This document shows positions 35,411-43,391 of a DNA stretch of 43,391 nucleotides, one piece after another. The stretch lies in the NCBI GenBank assembly GCA_030603745.1, contig JAUVXE010000007.1:1-43391 (forward strand), given 5' to 3'. The position numbers and the translations under genes are program-made. The notes under the pieces were generated by a model, which saw only the letters and a list, made by a program, of their open reading frames with translations, searched no databases and was not told the DNA's origin. Position 1 is the first letter of the stretch. Each line of letters begins with the position of its first letter. The stretch comes from Coriobacteriia bacterium. Lineage in GTDB: Bacteria; Actinomycetota; Coriobacteriia; Anaerosomatales; SLCP01.

Positions 35411-35480
35411 CCGCGCGCGGGCAGGCCTCGCGGTCGCAGCGCCGGGTCGTCACCGCATCCCCGGCAGCATCCCTGATCGA

Positions 35481-36584
35481 TCAGTAGATGCCGCTCTCGG
35501 CCGCCCGCTGCGGGTCGACGCCGAGCTGGCGGACCTTGATCTTGAAGTCGTGCGCGTTCGCCGCCATGGCGATCGCGTCGTCGAGGGTGATCTGTCGGTC
35601 CTGGTAGAGGCGCAGCAGGCTCTGATCGAACGTCTGCATGCCGTAGTACTCGCCCTCTTCCATGGCATCCCGGATCAGGTAGGTCTTGTCGGGATCGTTG
35701 ATGTACTCGCGGATCGTCCCCGTCATGACCATGACCTCGACCGCCGGGACGAGCCCCCCGTTGATCGACGGGATGAGCCGAAGGCTCACGATGCCCTTGA
35801 GCGTCGAGGAGAGCATCAGCCTGATCTGCTTCTGCTGGTAGGGCGGGAAGAAGTCGATGATGCGGCTGATCGTCTCGGTCGCGTCGATCGTGTGGAGCGT
35901 CGAGAAGACGAGGTTGCCGATCTCGGCGGCGGTGAGTGCGGCGGAGACCGTCTCGTGGTCCCGCATCTCGCCGATGAGGATCACGTCCGGGTCCTGTCGC
36001 ACCACGTGCCGGAGCGCATCGGCATAGCTCTCGGTGTCGATGCCGATCTCGCGCTGGTTCACGATGCACTTCTGGTCGGCGTGCAGGACCTCGATCGGGT
36101 CCTCGACCGTGACGATGTGGCCCTCGCGCGTCGCGTTGATGTGATCGATCATCGCCGCCAGGGTGGTCGTCTTGCCGGATCCCGCGGTCCCGGTGACCAG
36201 CACCAGCCCGCGGGGCTCATCGGCGAGCCGACGCACGACCGGCGGTAGGCCCAGTTGCTCGATGGACGCCCGGTCGGTCGCCACCCGGCGCAGCGTCATT
36301 CCCACGCTGCCACGCTGGTGGAAGACGTTGACCCGGAAGCGCCCGACACCCGAGAGGGAGTAGGCGAAGTCGATCTCGCGGTGGTTCTCGAACGAGGCCC
36401 GCTGGCGCTCGTCCATCATCCCGAGCGCGAGGACCTTCGTCTGCTCGGCGGTCAACGGCTGTAGTTCGCGCAAGACCACGAGCTTGGCGTTGAGCCGGAT
36501 CGCAGGAGGGCTCCCGACCTTCACGTGCAGGTCGGAGCTCCCCTTCTCGGTCATCAGCTTGAGCAGGCCGTCGATCTCTGCCAT
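35481..36584 (-). CDS. pilT: Type IV pilus retraction ATPase PilT
   Basis: A 367-residue hexameric ATPase that powers pilus retraction. The N-terminal PAS-like domain starts IDGLLKLMTEKGSSDLHVKVG. Walker A is GTAGSGKTT, slightly unlike the common GPTGSGKST. The Asp box holds VTVEDPIE, Walker B is VILIGEMRD and the His box STLHTIDA. The C-terminal AIRAG-like region is present as a variant. The ATG (36582-36584) follows GTGAGG. No other pilus genes are nearby; the chemotaxis operon 4 kb upstream might steer pilus-based motility (inference). Confidence 0.93.
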   Translation of the reverse strand: MAEIDGLLKLMTEKGSSDLHVKVGSPPAIRLNAKLVVLRELQPLTAEQTKVLALGMMDERQRASFENHREIDFAYSLSGVGRFRVNVFHQRGSVGMTLRRVATDRASIEQLGLPPVVRRLADEPRGLVLVTGTAGSGKTTTLAAMIDHINATREGHIVTVEDPIEVLHADQKCIVNQREIGIDTESYADALRHVVRQDPDVILIGEMRDHETVSAALTAAEIGNLVFSTLHTIDATETISRIIDFFPPYQQKQIRLMLSSTLKGIVSLRLIPSINGGLVPAVEVMVMTGTIREYINDPDKTYLIRDAMEEGEYYGMQTFDQSLLRLYQDRQITLDDAIAMAANAHDFKIKVRQLGVDPQRAAESGIY

Positions 36585-36658
36585 CGAACCTCACCCCGGT
36601 ACGCGTGTGCGAGACACGGAAAGCATACCGCACCCGGTGCGCCGACCGACAGGGTGGC

Positions 36659-37702
36659 CTACGGGCGAACCGCCCCCACGTAGTCGCGGCGTGAGCCGAG
36701 CGACGCGATCTTGACGACGTCGCCGGTCCGCGGCGAGTGGATGTAGCTGCCCCCGCCCACGTAGATGCCCACGTGGTGGATCGGGCTGCCGAAGAACACG
36801 AGGTCGCCGGGTTGGAGGTTGGCGCGTGAGACACGCTCTCCGGCACCGTACTGGGCACGGGAGGAGTGCGGCAGCGAGACGCCCACCTGGCGGTAGACGA
36901 ACATCGTGAACCCGCTGCAGTCGAAGGCGTTGGGCCCGGAAGCGCCCCAGCGGTACGGGGCGCCGAGGTAGCGTTTGGCGATGTTGACGACCTCGGTCCG
37001 GGGCGCGCGGGTGGGCGGCGGGAACTCGCGATCGTTCGCCACCACGGGAGTGCTGCGCGAGATCGCGGCGCGGGCCGCGGCCTCCGCACGGGCGCGCTCG
37101 GCTGCCTCGATGCGGGCGATCTCCTCTTCGAGCCCGGCGAGCATCCGCTTGCGCTCGGCGAGACGCTGCTCGACGGCGGCCTTGTTCGACGCCATCTGGT
37201 CGAGCGCGGTCTTGGCCTCGGCCTGCTTGACCGCGAGGCGTTCCTCGGCGGCCTGGGCCTCGGCGCGCGCGGCTGCGAGCGCCTCGATGTTGGCGGCCTC
37301 GCGCTCGTTCAGGGTACGCAGGAAGTCCCACGTCGCCGCGAACTGCTCGAAATCACGGGCGCCGAGGAGGACCTCGATGAAGCTGAAGGGGCCGGTGCGG
37401 TACATCGACGCCGCGCGGGCCTCGAGCGAGTCCTGCAGCGAGGCGATGATCTCGTTCTGCTCGGCGATGAGGGCCTGGGTGGCGGCGATCTCGACGGTGA
37501 GGGCCTCGTGGGCGGCGCGGGCCTCGTTGAAGGCCTCGGCCGCGATCTCGACCTCTCGGTCGAGCGCGTCGACCTGCTGCTTCACCGCTCGTGCCTGCTC
37601 CCGCTTGTCGGCGGTCGTAGGGTTGGCGTACGCGGGCACCGCGCCCAGGGTCAGGATGAACACCAGAAGTACTACGAGGAATGTGCGTCTGTGGGTACTC
37701 AG
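36659..37702 (-). CDS. Secreted NlpC/P60 peptidoglycan hydrolase with coiled coil; probable CTG start
   Basis: A 347-residue secreted cell-wall hydrolase. Signal peptide about 1-25 (STHRRTFLVVLLVFILTLGA then PAYA/NP). A long coiled coil (about 30-200), as in PcsB and CwlO, precedes the NlpC/P60 domain, whose catalytic Cys lies in NAFDCSGFTMFVYR and His in IHHVGIYVG. It would cleave D-glutamyl-diaminopimelate bonds. The start appears to be CTG (37700-37702), seven bases after GGAGG; a GTG at 37757-37759 lies upstream of the predicted transcription start and would spoil the signal peptide. Confidence 0.88.
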   Translation of the reverse strand: MSTHRRTFLVVLLVFILTLGAVPAYANPTTADKREQARAVKQQVDALDREVEIAAEAFNEARAAHEALTVEIAATQALIAEQNEIIASLQDSLEARAASMYRTGPFSFIEVLLGARDFEQFAATWDFLRTLNEREAANIEALAAARAEAQAAEERLAVKQAEAKTALDQMASNKAAVEQRLAERKRMLAGLEEEIARIEAAERARAEAAARAAISRSTPVVANDREFPPPTRAPRTEVVNIAKRYLGAPYRWGASGPNAFDCSGFTMFVYRQVGVSLPHSSRAQYGAGERVSRANLQPGDLVFFGSPIHHVGIYVGGGSYIHSPRTGDVVKIASLGSRRDYVGAVRP

Positions 37703-37745
37703 AACGCTACCTCCATGTCTTGGTTCCGGAACACACAACCGTCTG

Positions 37746-37774
37746 ATTCTACCACGCACGGCCTCTCAGGCCAA
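37746..37774 (-). promoter_or_regulatory. Promoter of the NlpC/P60 gene
   Basis: On the minus strand TTGGCC (37769-37774) and TAGAAT (37746-37751) are 17 bases apart, with TG extending the -10. The -35 overlaps the end of the upstream peptidoglycan-binding gene. Transcription would start near 37738. Confidence 0.65.
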
Positions 37775-38650
37775 CGCGGCGCACAGCGAGTCGAGCAACC
37801 GGACGGCGAGCTGTTGGGCCTCGCGCTCGCCTTCGGATACGGCCGGCATCTCGAGAGCAATCGCCGTGCCGGGACCCTTCCGGGCCTCGATCGCGGTGCG
37901 GAATCTGAGCGCGAGAATCGCGGTGTCGTCGATGTCGAGCCCGACCACCGGGACCGCCGCGTCGGGCGCATCGCCTGCCGGACGAAGCCACAGGACGATG
38001 TCCGCCCCGGCGGCGCCGTCGTCGGCGAGGAACACGCGGGCCGCGGGGTCGGTGGCCAGGGCGAGGTTGACCGATCGGGCCGCGACCTCGCCGGCGAGCG
38101 CGCCGGTCGCGCGAAACGCGATCGACCGCTCCCCCAGCACGGCGGCCGCACGCGCGGCCGCGACCGTGGCCGCGCCGAGGGTGACGTCGCCCTTGCCCTC
38201 CCATACGTGGCGCAGGTGCTCCAGCGCGCGCACGGTCTCCTGGCCCACGATCCCGTCGGCGGGCTGCCCGCTGTTTCGCTGGAACTCGCGCACGGCACGC
38301 TCGGTGAACGGACCGAAGATCGAGTCCGGCGCGCCGCATGAGAAACCGAGGGCGTTGAGCGCCTCCTGGAGCACGCGCACGTCCCGGCCATGGAAGTACG
38401 GGACGCGGAGGTAGAGCATCCGGTCGCCGAGGGTGAAGGTGGCGTCCACGAGCGCCGCCCAGGTCTCCGGACCGACGATCCCGTCCTCGGAGAGCAGCTC
38501 CTGGCGCTGAAAACTCACCACGGCCTCCCGGGTACGGCCGAGGAAGACCCCGTCGACGCCGGTGGGGCCGAGATCGTGACCGAGCGAGAGCAGCCGCCGC
38601 TGGACGTCCTCGACCGCCGCACCCCGCCCGCCGGGCAGGATAGGCTTCAC
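37766..38650 (-). CDS. Protein with two tandem peptidoglycan-binding domains
   Basis: A 294-residue protein. Two PG_binding_1 domains are clear: about 8-70 (VEDVQRRLLSLGHDLGP, DGIVGPETWAAL) and about 88-148 (VRVLQEALNALGFSCGAP, DGIVGQETVRAL). The C-terminal ~140 residues look like a worn amidase_3 fold without obvious catalytic His/Glu (weak inference). No signal peptide is visible, so it may be cytoplasmic or use another route. The GTG start overlaps the GGDEF gene stop in a GTGA, so it belongs to the che/GGDEF operon. Confidence 0.85.
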   Translation of the reverse strand: MKPILPGGRGAAVEDVQRRLLSLGHDLGPTGVDGVFLGRTREAVVSFQRQELLSEDGIVGPETWAALVDATFTLGDRMLYLRVPYFHGRDVRVLQEALNALGFSCGAPDSIFGPFTERAVREFQRNSGQPADGIVGQETVRALEHLRHVWEGKGDVTLGAATVAAARAAAVLGERSIAFRATGALAGEVAARSVNLALATDPAARVFLADDGAAGADIVLWLRPAGDAPDAAVPVVGLDIDDTAILALRFRTAIEARKGPGTAIALEMPAVSEGEREAQQLAVRLLDSLCAALA

Positions 38651-40119
38651 TGTGCGATCCTCACCTGGTTCTTGCCGTCGCGCTTGGCATCGTACATCGC
38701 CTTGTCGGCGGCGTCGACGAGCTGCGTGCTCGTCGCGGCATGGACCGGATAGGTAGCGATACCCACCGAGATCGACTTCCTCACCGAGGCGGGCTCCTCG
38801 GCGACGTGGAAGACCGACTCCTCGACGCTGCGCCGGACCCGCTCTGCCACCGAGAGCGCGCCCTGCGTGTCGGTCTCCGGGAGCACGATCACGAACTCCT
38901 CGCCGCCGTACCGGGCGGCCACGTCGATCTCGCGCAGGTTCTCCCGGACGATGTCGGCGACGGCGCGGAGCACCTCGTCGCCCCTCGGGTGCCCGTAGCG
39001 GTCGTTGAACTCCTTGAAGTCGTCGATGTCGAGCATCACGAGCGAGAGCGGGTGCCTGAAACGGGCCGCCCGCTCGACCTCGGCCTCGAGGCGCTGGTGG
39101 AAGTAGCCGTGGTTGTAGAGCTCGGTGAGCCGGTCGGTCACGGAGAGGCGCTCGAGCTCCTGGTGGAGCAGCGCGTTCTGCAGCGAGAGCGCCGACTGGT
39201 TGCCGATCACCTGGAGGCGGTCGAGCTCGGTCTCGGACAGCTCGCGGTAGGTCGACGACGCCACGACGAGCACGCCGATCACCTGCTCGCCGCTGCGGAG
39301 CGGGACCGCGGCCTGGGAGCGCACGTCGGCCGGGTCGATCGCCCACGCCGCCGAGCTCGCCCCGAGCGCGACGTCGTGCTCCTGCACGAGCCCGCGCCGG
39401 AACGTCTCGCCGAGGATCGTCTCCGAGACGCCGACCTCCTGACGGTACGCCCTCTCGGACCGGCCCTGCGACGCCCGGAGCCTGAAGACCGCCTCGTCAC
39501 ACTCGTAGAGGTAGACGCACGAGATCTCCGCGCCGAGGATACCGTTGGCTCCGTCGACGATGAGACTGCAGACGTCGTCGACGGTGCTGTACGAGGTCAG
39601 CGCCTTGAAGAACTCGTGCGTGAAGAAGATCTCGGCGAGCCGGCTCTCGAGTTCGGTGTTGGAGCGCTCGAGCGCCTCCTTGCTCGACTGGAGGCGCCGC
39701 TCGTGGCTGCGGATCTTGTCGTAGGCCACCTGCAGCTCGACGAAGAGCTTCTCCTGCTCCTCGCCCCGCTTGCGCGCGACCAGGAGGTCCCACACGAGCT
39801 CGGACCCGGCCGAACCGAAGATCTCGACGCCGGCCGGCTTCTGGGCGTGCAGCGCCGCGTGGATCCGGGGGTCCTCGGACATGTCCACGATAAGGTCGAG
39901 CCCCCGCAGCTGGAAGATCTCGGTGTGGTCCGGGGTCACGAAGACCCCGAGGTCCTCGGCGAGACGCGCGGCGGGCGCGGAGGGTGCCGCGCAGGCCACC
40001 GCCGCGACGTACACGTTCTCGATCTCGCTCAGGAGACGCAGGATGGAGGCAGCGCGAAGGTTCCCGCCCACCATCGCGATGGTGAGACGGGCGGTGTCCG
40101 CCCGGGCTGCCGGGCTCAC
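38647..40119 (-). CDS. GAF-GGDEF diguanylate cyclase with Rossmann-like N-terminal domain
   Basis: A 490-residue protein that makes c-di-GMP. The N-terminal ~110 residues (TIAMVGGNLRAASILRLL, LDLIVDMSEDPRIHAAL, VEIFGSAG) look like a dinucleotide-binding Rossmann fold of dehydrogenase type. A coiled coil (about 125-175), a GAF domain (about 185-325) and a GGDEF domain follow. The active site is YGGEEF, with the inhibitory I-site RxxD (REID) five residues ahead. It could read NAD(P) state or another nucleotide (inference). The GTG at 40117-40119 has AGAGAGG upstream; an in-frame ATG at 40138-40140 lacks a ribosome-binding site. Co-directional with cheD. Confidence 0.88.
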   Translation of the reverse strand: MSPAARADTARLTIAMVGGNLRAASILRLLSEIENVYVAAVACAAPSAPAARLAEDLGVFVTPDHTEIFQLRGLDLIVDMSEDPRIHAALHAQKPAGVEIFGSAGSELVWDLLVARKRGEEQEKLFVELQVAYDKIRSHERRLQSSKEALERSNTELESRLAEIFFTHEFFKALTSYSTVDDVCSLIVDGANGILGAEISCVYLYECDEAVFRLRASQGRSERAYRQEVGVSETILGETFRRGLVQEHDVALGASSAAWAIDPADVRSQAAVPLRSGEQVIGVLVVASSTYRELSETELDRLQVIGNQSALSLQNALLHQELERLSVTDRLTELYNHGYFHQRLEAEVERAARFRHPLSLVMLDIDDFKEFNDRYGHPRGDEVLRAVADIVRENLREIDVAARYGGEEFVIVLPETDTQGALSVAERVRRSVEESVFHVAEEPASVRKSISVGIATYPVHAATSTQLVDAADKAMYDAKRDGKNQVRIAQ

Positions 40120-40177
40120 TGTGCCTCTCTCGTGCTGCATGATCACGTTCCCGAACGAGTTGGAATCCTTAACATTC

Positions 40178-40702
40178 TCACAGACGCTTGATGCCGTAAA
40201 GGTAGCTGCGGACCACGAACTCGCCGGAATCGAGGTGCAACTCGACCGTTCGCGCGTGTGACCCACCTACATCTTCGGCAATCAGGGGCACTCTCGCGAG
40301 TGCCAGTCGTTCGCGGACCTCCTCGGCGTTGCGCTTCCCGATCGCCGAGAAGCTCGCATCGCTCGCGAACATCGCGGCGCCTCCGGCGATCTTCGCCACG
40401 AGCCGGCGGCGCAGCGATCCTCGCGCCACCAGCTCCTCCACGAGCCGGTCGACCGCGATCGACGCGAACCGCGACTCGGCCCCGTTCATGACCGTGTCCG
40501 ACGGCCTCGGCAGCATGATGTGGGCGAGCGCGCCCTGCCGGAGCAACCGATCGTACACCGCGACCCCCACGCACGACCCGAGCGCCGGAGTCATCAGGTA
40601 GTCCGGGTACTTCGCGGCGCGGAGCTCCCCCATCCCGACCTCGACGCGGTTCGGGTCCGGCTCGCAGCCGATCCCGATGTCTTCTTCCGGCGGCACGCTC
40701 AC
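40178..40702 (-). CDS. cheD: Chemoreceptor glutamine deamidase CheD
   Basis: A 174-residue protein that deamidates receptor glutamines and binds CheC. Catalytic Cys and His are visible in TPALGSCVGVAVYD and GALAHIMLP; VAKIAGGAAMF and GKRNAEEVRERL are further family motifs. The GTG at 40700-40702 overlaps the cheC stop in a GTGA. Two further GTG or in-frame starts slightly downstream are possible. CheC and CheD form an adaptation pair that, in Bacillus, responds to CheY-P. Confidence 0.94.
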   Translation of the reverse strand: MSVPPEEDIGIGCEPDPNRVEVGMGELRAAKYPDYLMTPALGSCVGVAVYDRLLRQGALAHIMLPRPSDTVMNGAESRFASIAVDRLVEELVARGSLRRRLVAKIAGGAAMFASDASFSAIGKRNAEEVRERLALARVPLIAEDVGGSHARTVELHLDSGEFVVRSYLYGIKRL

Positions 40703-41310
40703 ACCATCCCCAGTTTGCCGAGGATGACCTCGAGGCTGCGCGGCTCTGGCAGGAAGAACAGGCCCATCCCGACCGACGTCTCCTCGTCGGACAGGCGGGT
40801 CCGCACGAGTGCCGCGGAGGACGCGAACATGCCGACCTCCGTCGTAGCCACCTGAAGGATCGCCCCGGCCATGTCGAGCGCGAACGCCGGCTCGGCCGGC
40901 AGCACCTCGAGGTCCGCGAGCCGGCCGATGGAGGCGAGGTAGGCGGCCTGGAGGATCGCGAACACATGCGTGACCGAGGTCTCCTCGGCGTGCCCGAAGC
41001 TCACGGTCGTGCCCCGGGGACGGTCGTGCATGAGGTCGACCAGGTCGAGCGCGTCGCCCCGGGAGGCCATGAGCAGGATGCCGCCCTCGACCTCGCCGAG
41101 CAGCCGGCTGTAGACGGCTGCCACCAGTCGCTCGGGGCCGCCGAAGACCGCGGGCACCTCGACCAGCGGGACGATCTCGAGTGCGGGCTGCGCGACGTCG
41201 ATGGGCCTGCCGAGGAGCTGCGACAAGGCAGTCGCCGCATGTCCCGCCCCGATGTTGCCGACCTCGCGCAACGCGTCGAGCTGGAGTTCGCTCAGGTCCT
41301 CGAGTCTCAC
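40699..41310 (-). CDS. cheC: CheY-P phosphatase CheC-like protein
   Basis: A 203-residue protein of the CheC/CheX/FliY phosphatase family. The first half has the active motif DALREVGNIGAGHAATAL (Asp-x3-Glu-x2-Asn). The matching helix in the second half (SVTHVFAILQAAYLASIG) lacks the Glu and Asn, so only one active site is intact. The GTG start overlaps the cheA stop in a GTGA. With cheD immediately behind it, a CheC-CheD complex is likely. Confidence 0.91.
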   Translation of the reverse strand: MRLEDLSELQLDALREVGNIGAGHAATALSQLLGRPIDVAQPALEIVPLVEVPAVFGGPERLVAAVYSRLLGEVEGGILLMASRGDALDLVDLMHDRPRGTTVSFGHAEETSVTHVFAILQAAYLASIGRLADLEVLPAEPAFALDMAGAILQVATTEVGMFASSAALVRTRLSDEETSVGMGLFFLPEPRSLEVILGKLGMV

Positions 41311-43322
41311 CGGGGATCCTCCTCACGACCGACGAACAGGGTTCTCGGGTCGAGCACGAACGCCATGCCCCCATCGCCGAGGACGGCCGCCCCGCCCAGG
41401 CCCTTGATCTCGCGGAAGACGCGCGGCATCGGCTTGACCACGATCTCGGTCCTGCCGAGGAGGTCCTGGACGGTGAGCGCGCGGGTGACGCCAGGCCCGC
41501 TCTGCAGCAGGACGATGTGCTCGTCGTCGCGCGGAGGCGCGAGCGGCGCCGCCTCCCCCATGAGCGCGTCGAGGCGGTTGAGCGGCACGACGCACCCGTC
41601 GCGGACGATCACCACCGGTGCGCCGTCCACGGTCCGCACCGGCAGCTCGCGCGGGCCGACCACCTCGTCGACCGAGGAGAGGGGGAGCGCATAGCGCTGG
41701 CGGCCGTCGCTCACCAGCAGCGCCTGGATGATGGCGAGCGTGAGCGGCAGCGTGAGGGTGATCGACGTCCCCTCCCCGAGCCTTGAACGCATCGTGAGCG
41801 TCCCGCCGAGGTGCTCGATCTTGCCCTTGACCACGTCCATCCCCACGCCTCGGCCCGAGACCTTGGTGGCCTCCTCGGTCGTCGAGAAGCCCGGCGCGCA
41901 GGTCAGCAGGAGGATGTCCTCGTCCGAGTGGGCCGGACGGTCCTCCTCGGCGACGAGGCCGAGCGAGACGGCCTTCGCCCAGATGCGTTCGACGTCCATG
42001 CCCTTACCGTCGTCGGACACGGTGATCCGGACGGTGTCCCGCTCGCGGAGCGCCTCCAGGCGGATGAGGCCGCAGCCAGGCTTGCCCTGACTCTCGCGTG
42101 CGGCGGCCGGTTCGATACCGTGATCGATGCTGTTACGCAGCAGGTGCACGATCGGGTCACCGATCTCGTCGAGCACCGTACGGTCGAGCTCGATGTCGAC
42201 GCCTCCAAGCTCGAACTCGACCTCCCTTCCGAGGTCACGCGCGAGGTCGCGCACCATGCGGGGGAAGCGGTTGAAGATGTTGCCCACCGGCACCATGCGC
42301 GTGAGCATGACCTCGTGCTGGAGCTCGCCCGAGACCCGGTGCAGGTCCTCGAGCGCCTCGTCGAGTTCACGGGAGTCGATCCGCGCCGCGAGCGCGTCGA
42401 GCCGGGCGCGCACGGTCACGATCTCGCCGACAAGGTCGACCATGGTGTCGAGGTGCCCGATGGAGATGCGCACCGTCTGGGTCTCCGAGAGCTTCGGGAT
42501 GGTCGCCCGGCGTCGTCGCGAAGGCTGGCCGGCCGCGGGGTCGGGCTCCGGGGCGCCGGGGGCGCACGTCCCGTCCCCGGCGGAGGTGTCGGGCACGCAG
42601 GCAGGCGCGGCCTCGCTCGCCTCGATCTCGGTACGCTCGACCTCGCTCACGCCGAGGACGGCGGTCTCGATCTCGCGCGGCGTCGACACCGACTCGACGA
42701 TGACCGCGAAGTCCCGCTCGAACCGCTCGTCTTCAAGGTCGCGCGCCGAGGGGACGGTGTCGATCACCGACCCCATGTGGCTGAGGCGCTTGATGACCAT
42801 GTACGCGCGGACCGCCTTGAGCACGCACGACTCCTCGAGCGTGACCCGGACCTCGAACCGCGTCGCCCCTCCGTCGGGGGCCCGCTTCGGCTCCGGGCCA
42901 GCCGGCCCGGCGGACTCCGGCTGCTCGCCCGGGCCGGAGCCGAGAGTGGCGGCCTCGAGCGCCGCCGCCAGGCCGGTCACGTCGAGCCCGCTCCCGCCCG
43001 AGGACTCCTCCTCGATGAGCGTGCGGACCTGGTCGACCGCGGTGAGCATGAGGTCGATGAGCTCCGGCGTGACGGGCAGTGACTCGCTTCGCACCCGGTC
43101 CATGAGCCCTTCCATGCGGTGGGTCAGGTCGGCGGTCCGCTCGTAGCCCATCGTGGCCGACATCCCCTTCAGGCTGTGGGCTCCCCGGAACACCGTCTCG
43201 ACCGGCGCGCGGTCGTGCGGCGCGCGTTCGAGCGCGAGCAGCCCCTCCGTGACCGACTGGAGATACTCGGCGCTCTCCTCGAGGAAGATCTCCTTATAGG
43301 CGTCCATGTCGCCCACGGTCAC
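41307..43322 (-). CDS. cheA: Chemotaxis histidine kinase CheA
   Basis: A 671-residue kinase. The P1 HPt domain carries the phosphorylated His in FRGAHSLKGMSATMG. A CheY/CheB-binding P2-like region lies at about 155-240, then a Pro/Ala-rich linker, the P3 dimerisation helices (IGHLDTMVDLVGEIVTVRARL), the P4 ATPase domain with N box HLLRNSIDHGIE, G1 DDGKGMD and G2 SGRGVGMDVV, and the CheW-like P5 domain at the end. GTG 43320-43322 overlaps the cheB stop in a GTGA, the same coupling seen at every junction of this operon; GTG 43314-43316 is better spaced from GGAGG and is an alternative. Confidence 0.95.
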   Translation of the reverse strand: MTVGDMDAYKEIFLEESAEYLQSVTEGLLALERAPHDRAPVETVFRGAHSLKGMSATMGYERTADLTHRMEGLMDRVRSESLPVTPELIDLMLTAVDQVRTLIEEESSGGSGLDVTGLAAALEAATLGSGPGEQPESAGPAGPEPKRAPDGGATRFEVRVTLEESCVLKAVRAYMVIKRLSHMGSVIDTVPSARDLEDERFERDFAVIVESVSTPREIETAVLGVSEVERTEIEASEAAPACVPDTSAGDGTCAPGAPEPDPAAGQPSRRRRATIPKLSETQTVRISIGHLDTMVDLVGEIVTVRARLDALAARIDSRELDEALEDLHRVSGELQHEVMLTRMVPVGNIFNRFPRMVRDLARDLGREVEFELGGVDIELDRTVLDEIGDPIVHLLRNSIDHGIEPAAARESQGKPGCGLIRLEALRERDTVRITVSDDGKGMDVERIWAKAVSLGLVAEEDRPAHSDEDILLLTCAPGFSTTEEATKVSGRGVGMDVVKGKIEHLGGTLTMRSRLGEGTSITLTLPLTLAIIQALLVSDGRQRYALPLSSVDEVVGPRELPVRTVDGAPVVIVRDGCVVPLNRLDALMGEAAPLAPPRDDEHIVLLQSGPGVTRALTVQDLLGRTEIVVKPMPRVFREIKGLGGAAVLGDGGMAFVLDPRTLFVGREEDPR

Positions 43323-43391
43323 ACCCTCCCCCGAAGCGACCGCCGAATCTCGACGGCCACCAGGCCGAGGGGGACCACGTGCCGCACCGCG
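43319..43391 (-). CDS. cheB: C-terminal end of a chemotaxis protein, probably methylesterase CheB (partial)
   Basis: The last 23 residues of a frame that enters from the right edge read AVRHVVPLGLVAVEIRRSLR-GRV before a TGA. The HVVPLGLVAVEI pattern is typical of the CheB C-terminus (VVPLxxIAxEI), and cheB commonly precedes cheA. The stop overlaps the cheA GTG. The call rests on a short tail and on context. Confidence 0.55.
   Translation of the reverse strand, partial: AVRHVVPLGLVAVEIRRSLRGRV

Noticed and set aside
37703-37759. GTG at 37757-37759 as start of the NlpC/P60 protein
   Set aside because: It lies upstream of the predicted transcription start, has no ribosome-binding site, and puts about 19 residues rich in Arg, Pro and Gly before the signal peptide.

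Overview
The window is a very GC-rich stretch of bacterial chromosome from an anaerobe, most likely a deep-branching actinobacterium related to Coriobacteriia. This placement is inferred from gene content and order, not from a database search. The pointers are a radA-disA-yacL-ispD-ispF-cysE-cysS-rlmB-yacP-sigH gene order (shared in outline by Bacillus and Actinobacteria), a Rex redox repressor, a large multiheme cytochrome c, CheC/CheD chemotaxis proteins and a probable selenoprotein. I saw no mobile element, CRISPR array or rRNA gene. No stretch over 300 bases lacks a gene.

Layout. Positions 1-960 (minus strand) hold a tRNA-Tyr/tRNA-Thr/tRNA-Met/tuf transcription unit with a good promoter; tuf runs off the left edge. 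Positions 1021-3092 hold a divergent pair, a stand-alone cyclic-nucleotide-binding protein and a membrane-anchored class III nucleotidyl cyclase. Positions 3179-20632 (minus strand) are a long housekeeping block: mtnP, an M50 protease, rex, tatA, greA, lysS, clpC, radA, disA, yacL, ispD, ispF, cysE, cysS, rlmB, yacP, sigH and a tRNA-Thr. It covers stress proteolysis, DNA repair with c-di-AMP signalling, isoprenoid precursors, cysteine supply and translation. Positions 20713-24757 carry a YhaM-type nuclease, a SAM hydrolase, a lipoprotein, small unknown genes (one behind a LexA box), a DUF2085-like membrane protein and a tRNA-Pro with a terminator.

Positions 24838-29490 are the most unusual part. 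They contain a membrane-anchored cytochrome with 24 heme-attachment motifs arranged as four groups of six, a RidA-like protein and a chemoreceptor without an external sensor domain. A divergent two-gene operon follows, encoding a small ferredoxin and a thioredoxin-like protein whose reading frame crosses an in-frame TGA (29221-29223). A stem-loop matching bacterial SECIS geometry lies directly behind that TGA. The operon promoter overlaps a perfect CsoR/CstR-type palindrome, which suggests control by a thiol, persulfide or copper sensor.

Positions 29519-36584 hold a J-domain protein, a class A penicillin-binding protein, a membrane protein, an EamA transporter, a VanZ-like protein, a B12-binding radical SAM enzyme and PilT. 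Positions 36659-43391 (minus strand) hold an NlpC/P60 hydrolase that seems to start at CTG, then a tightly overlapping operon cheB(partial)-cheA-cheC-cheD followed by a GGDEF diguanylate cyclase and a peptidoglycan-binding protein. Together these link chemotaxis signalling, c-di-GMP and the cell surface.
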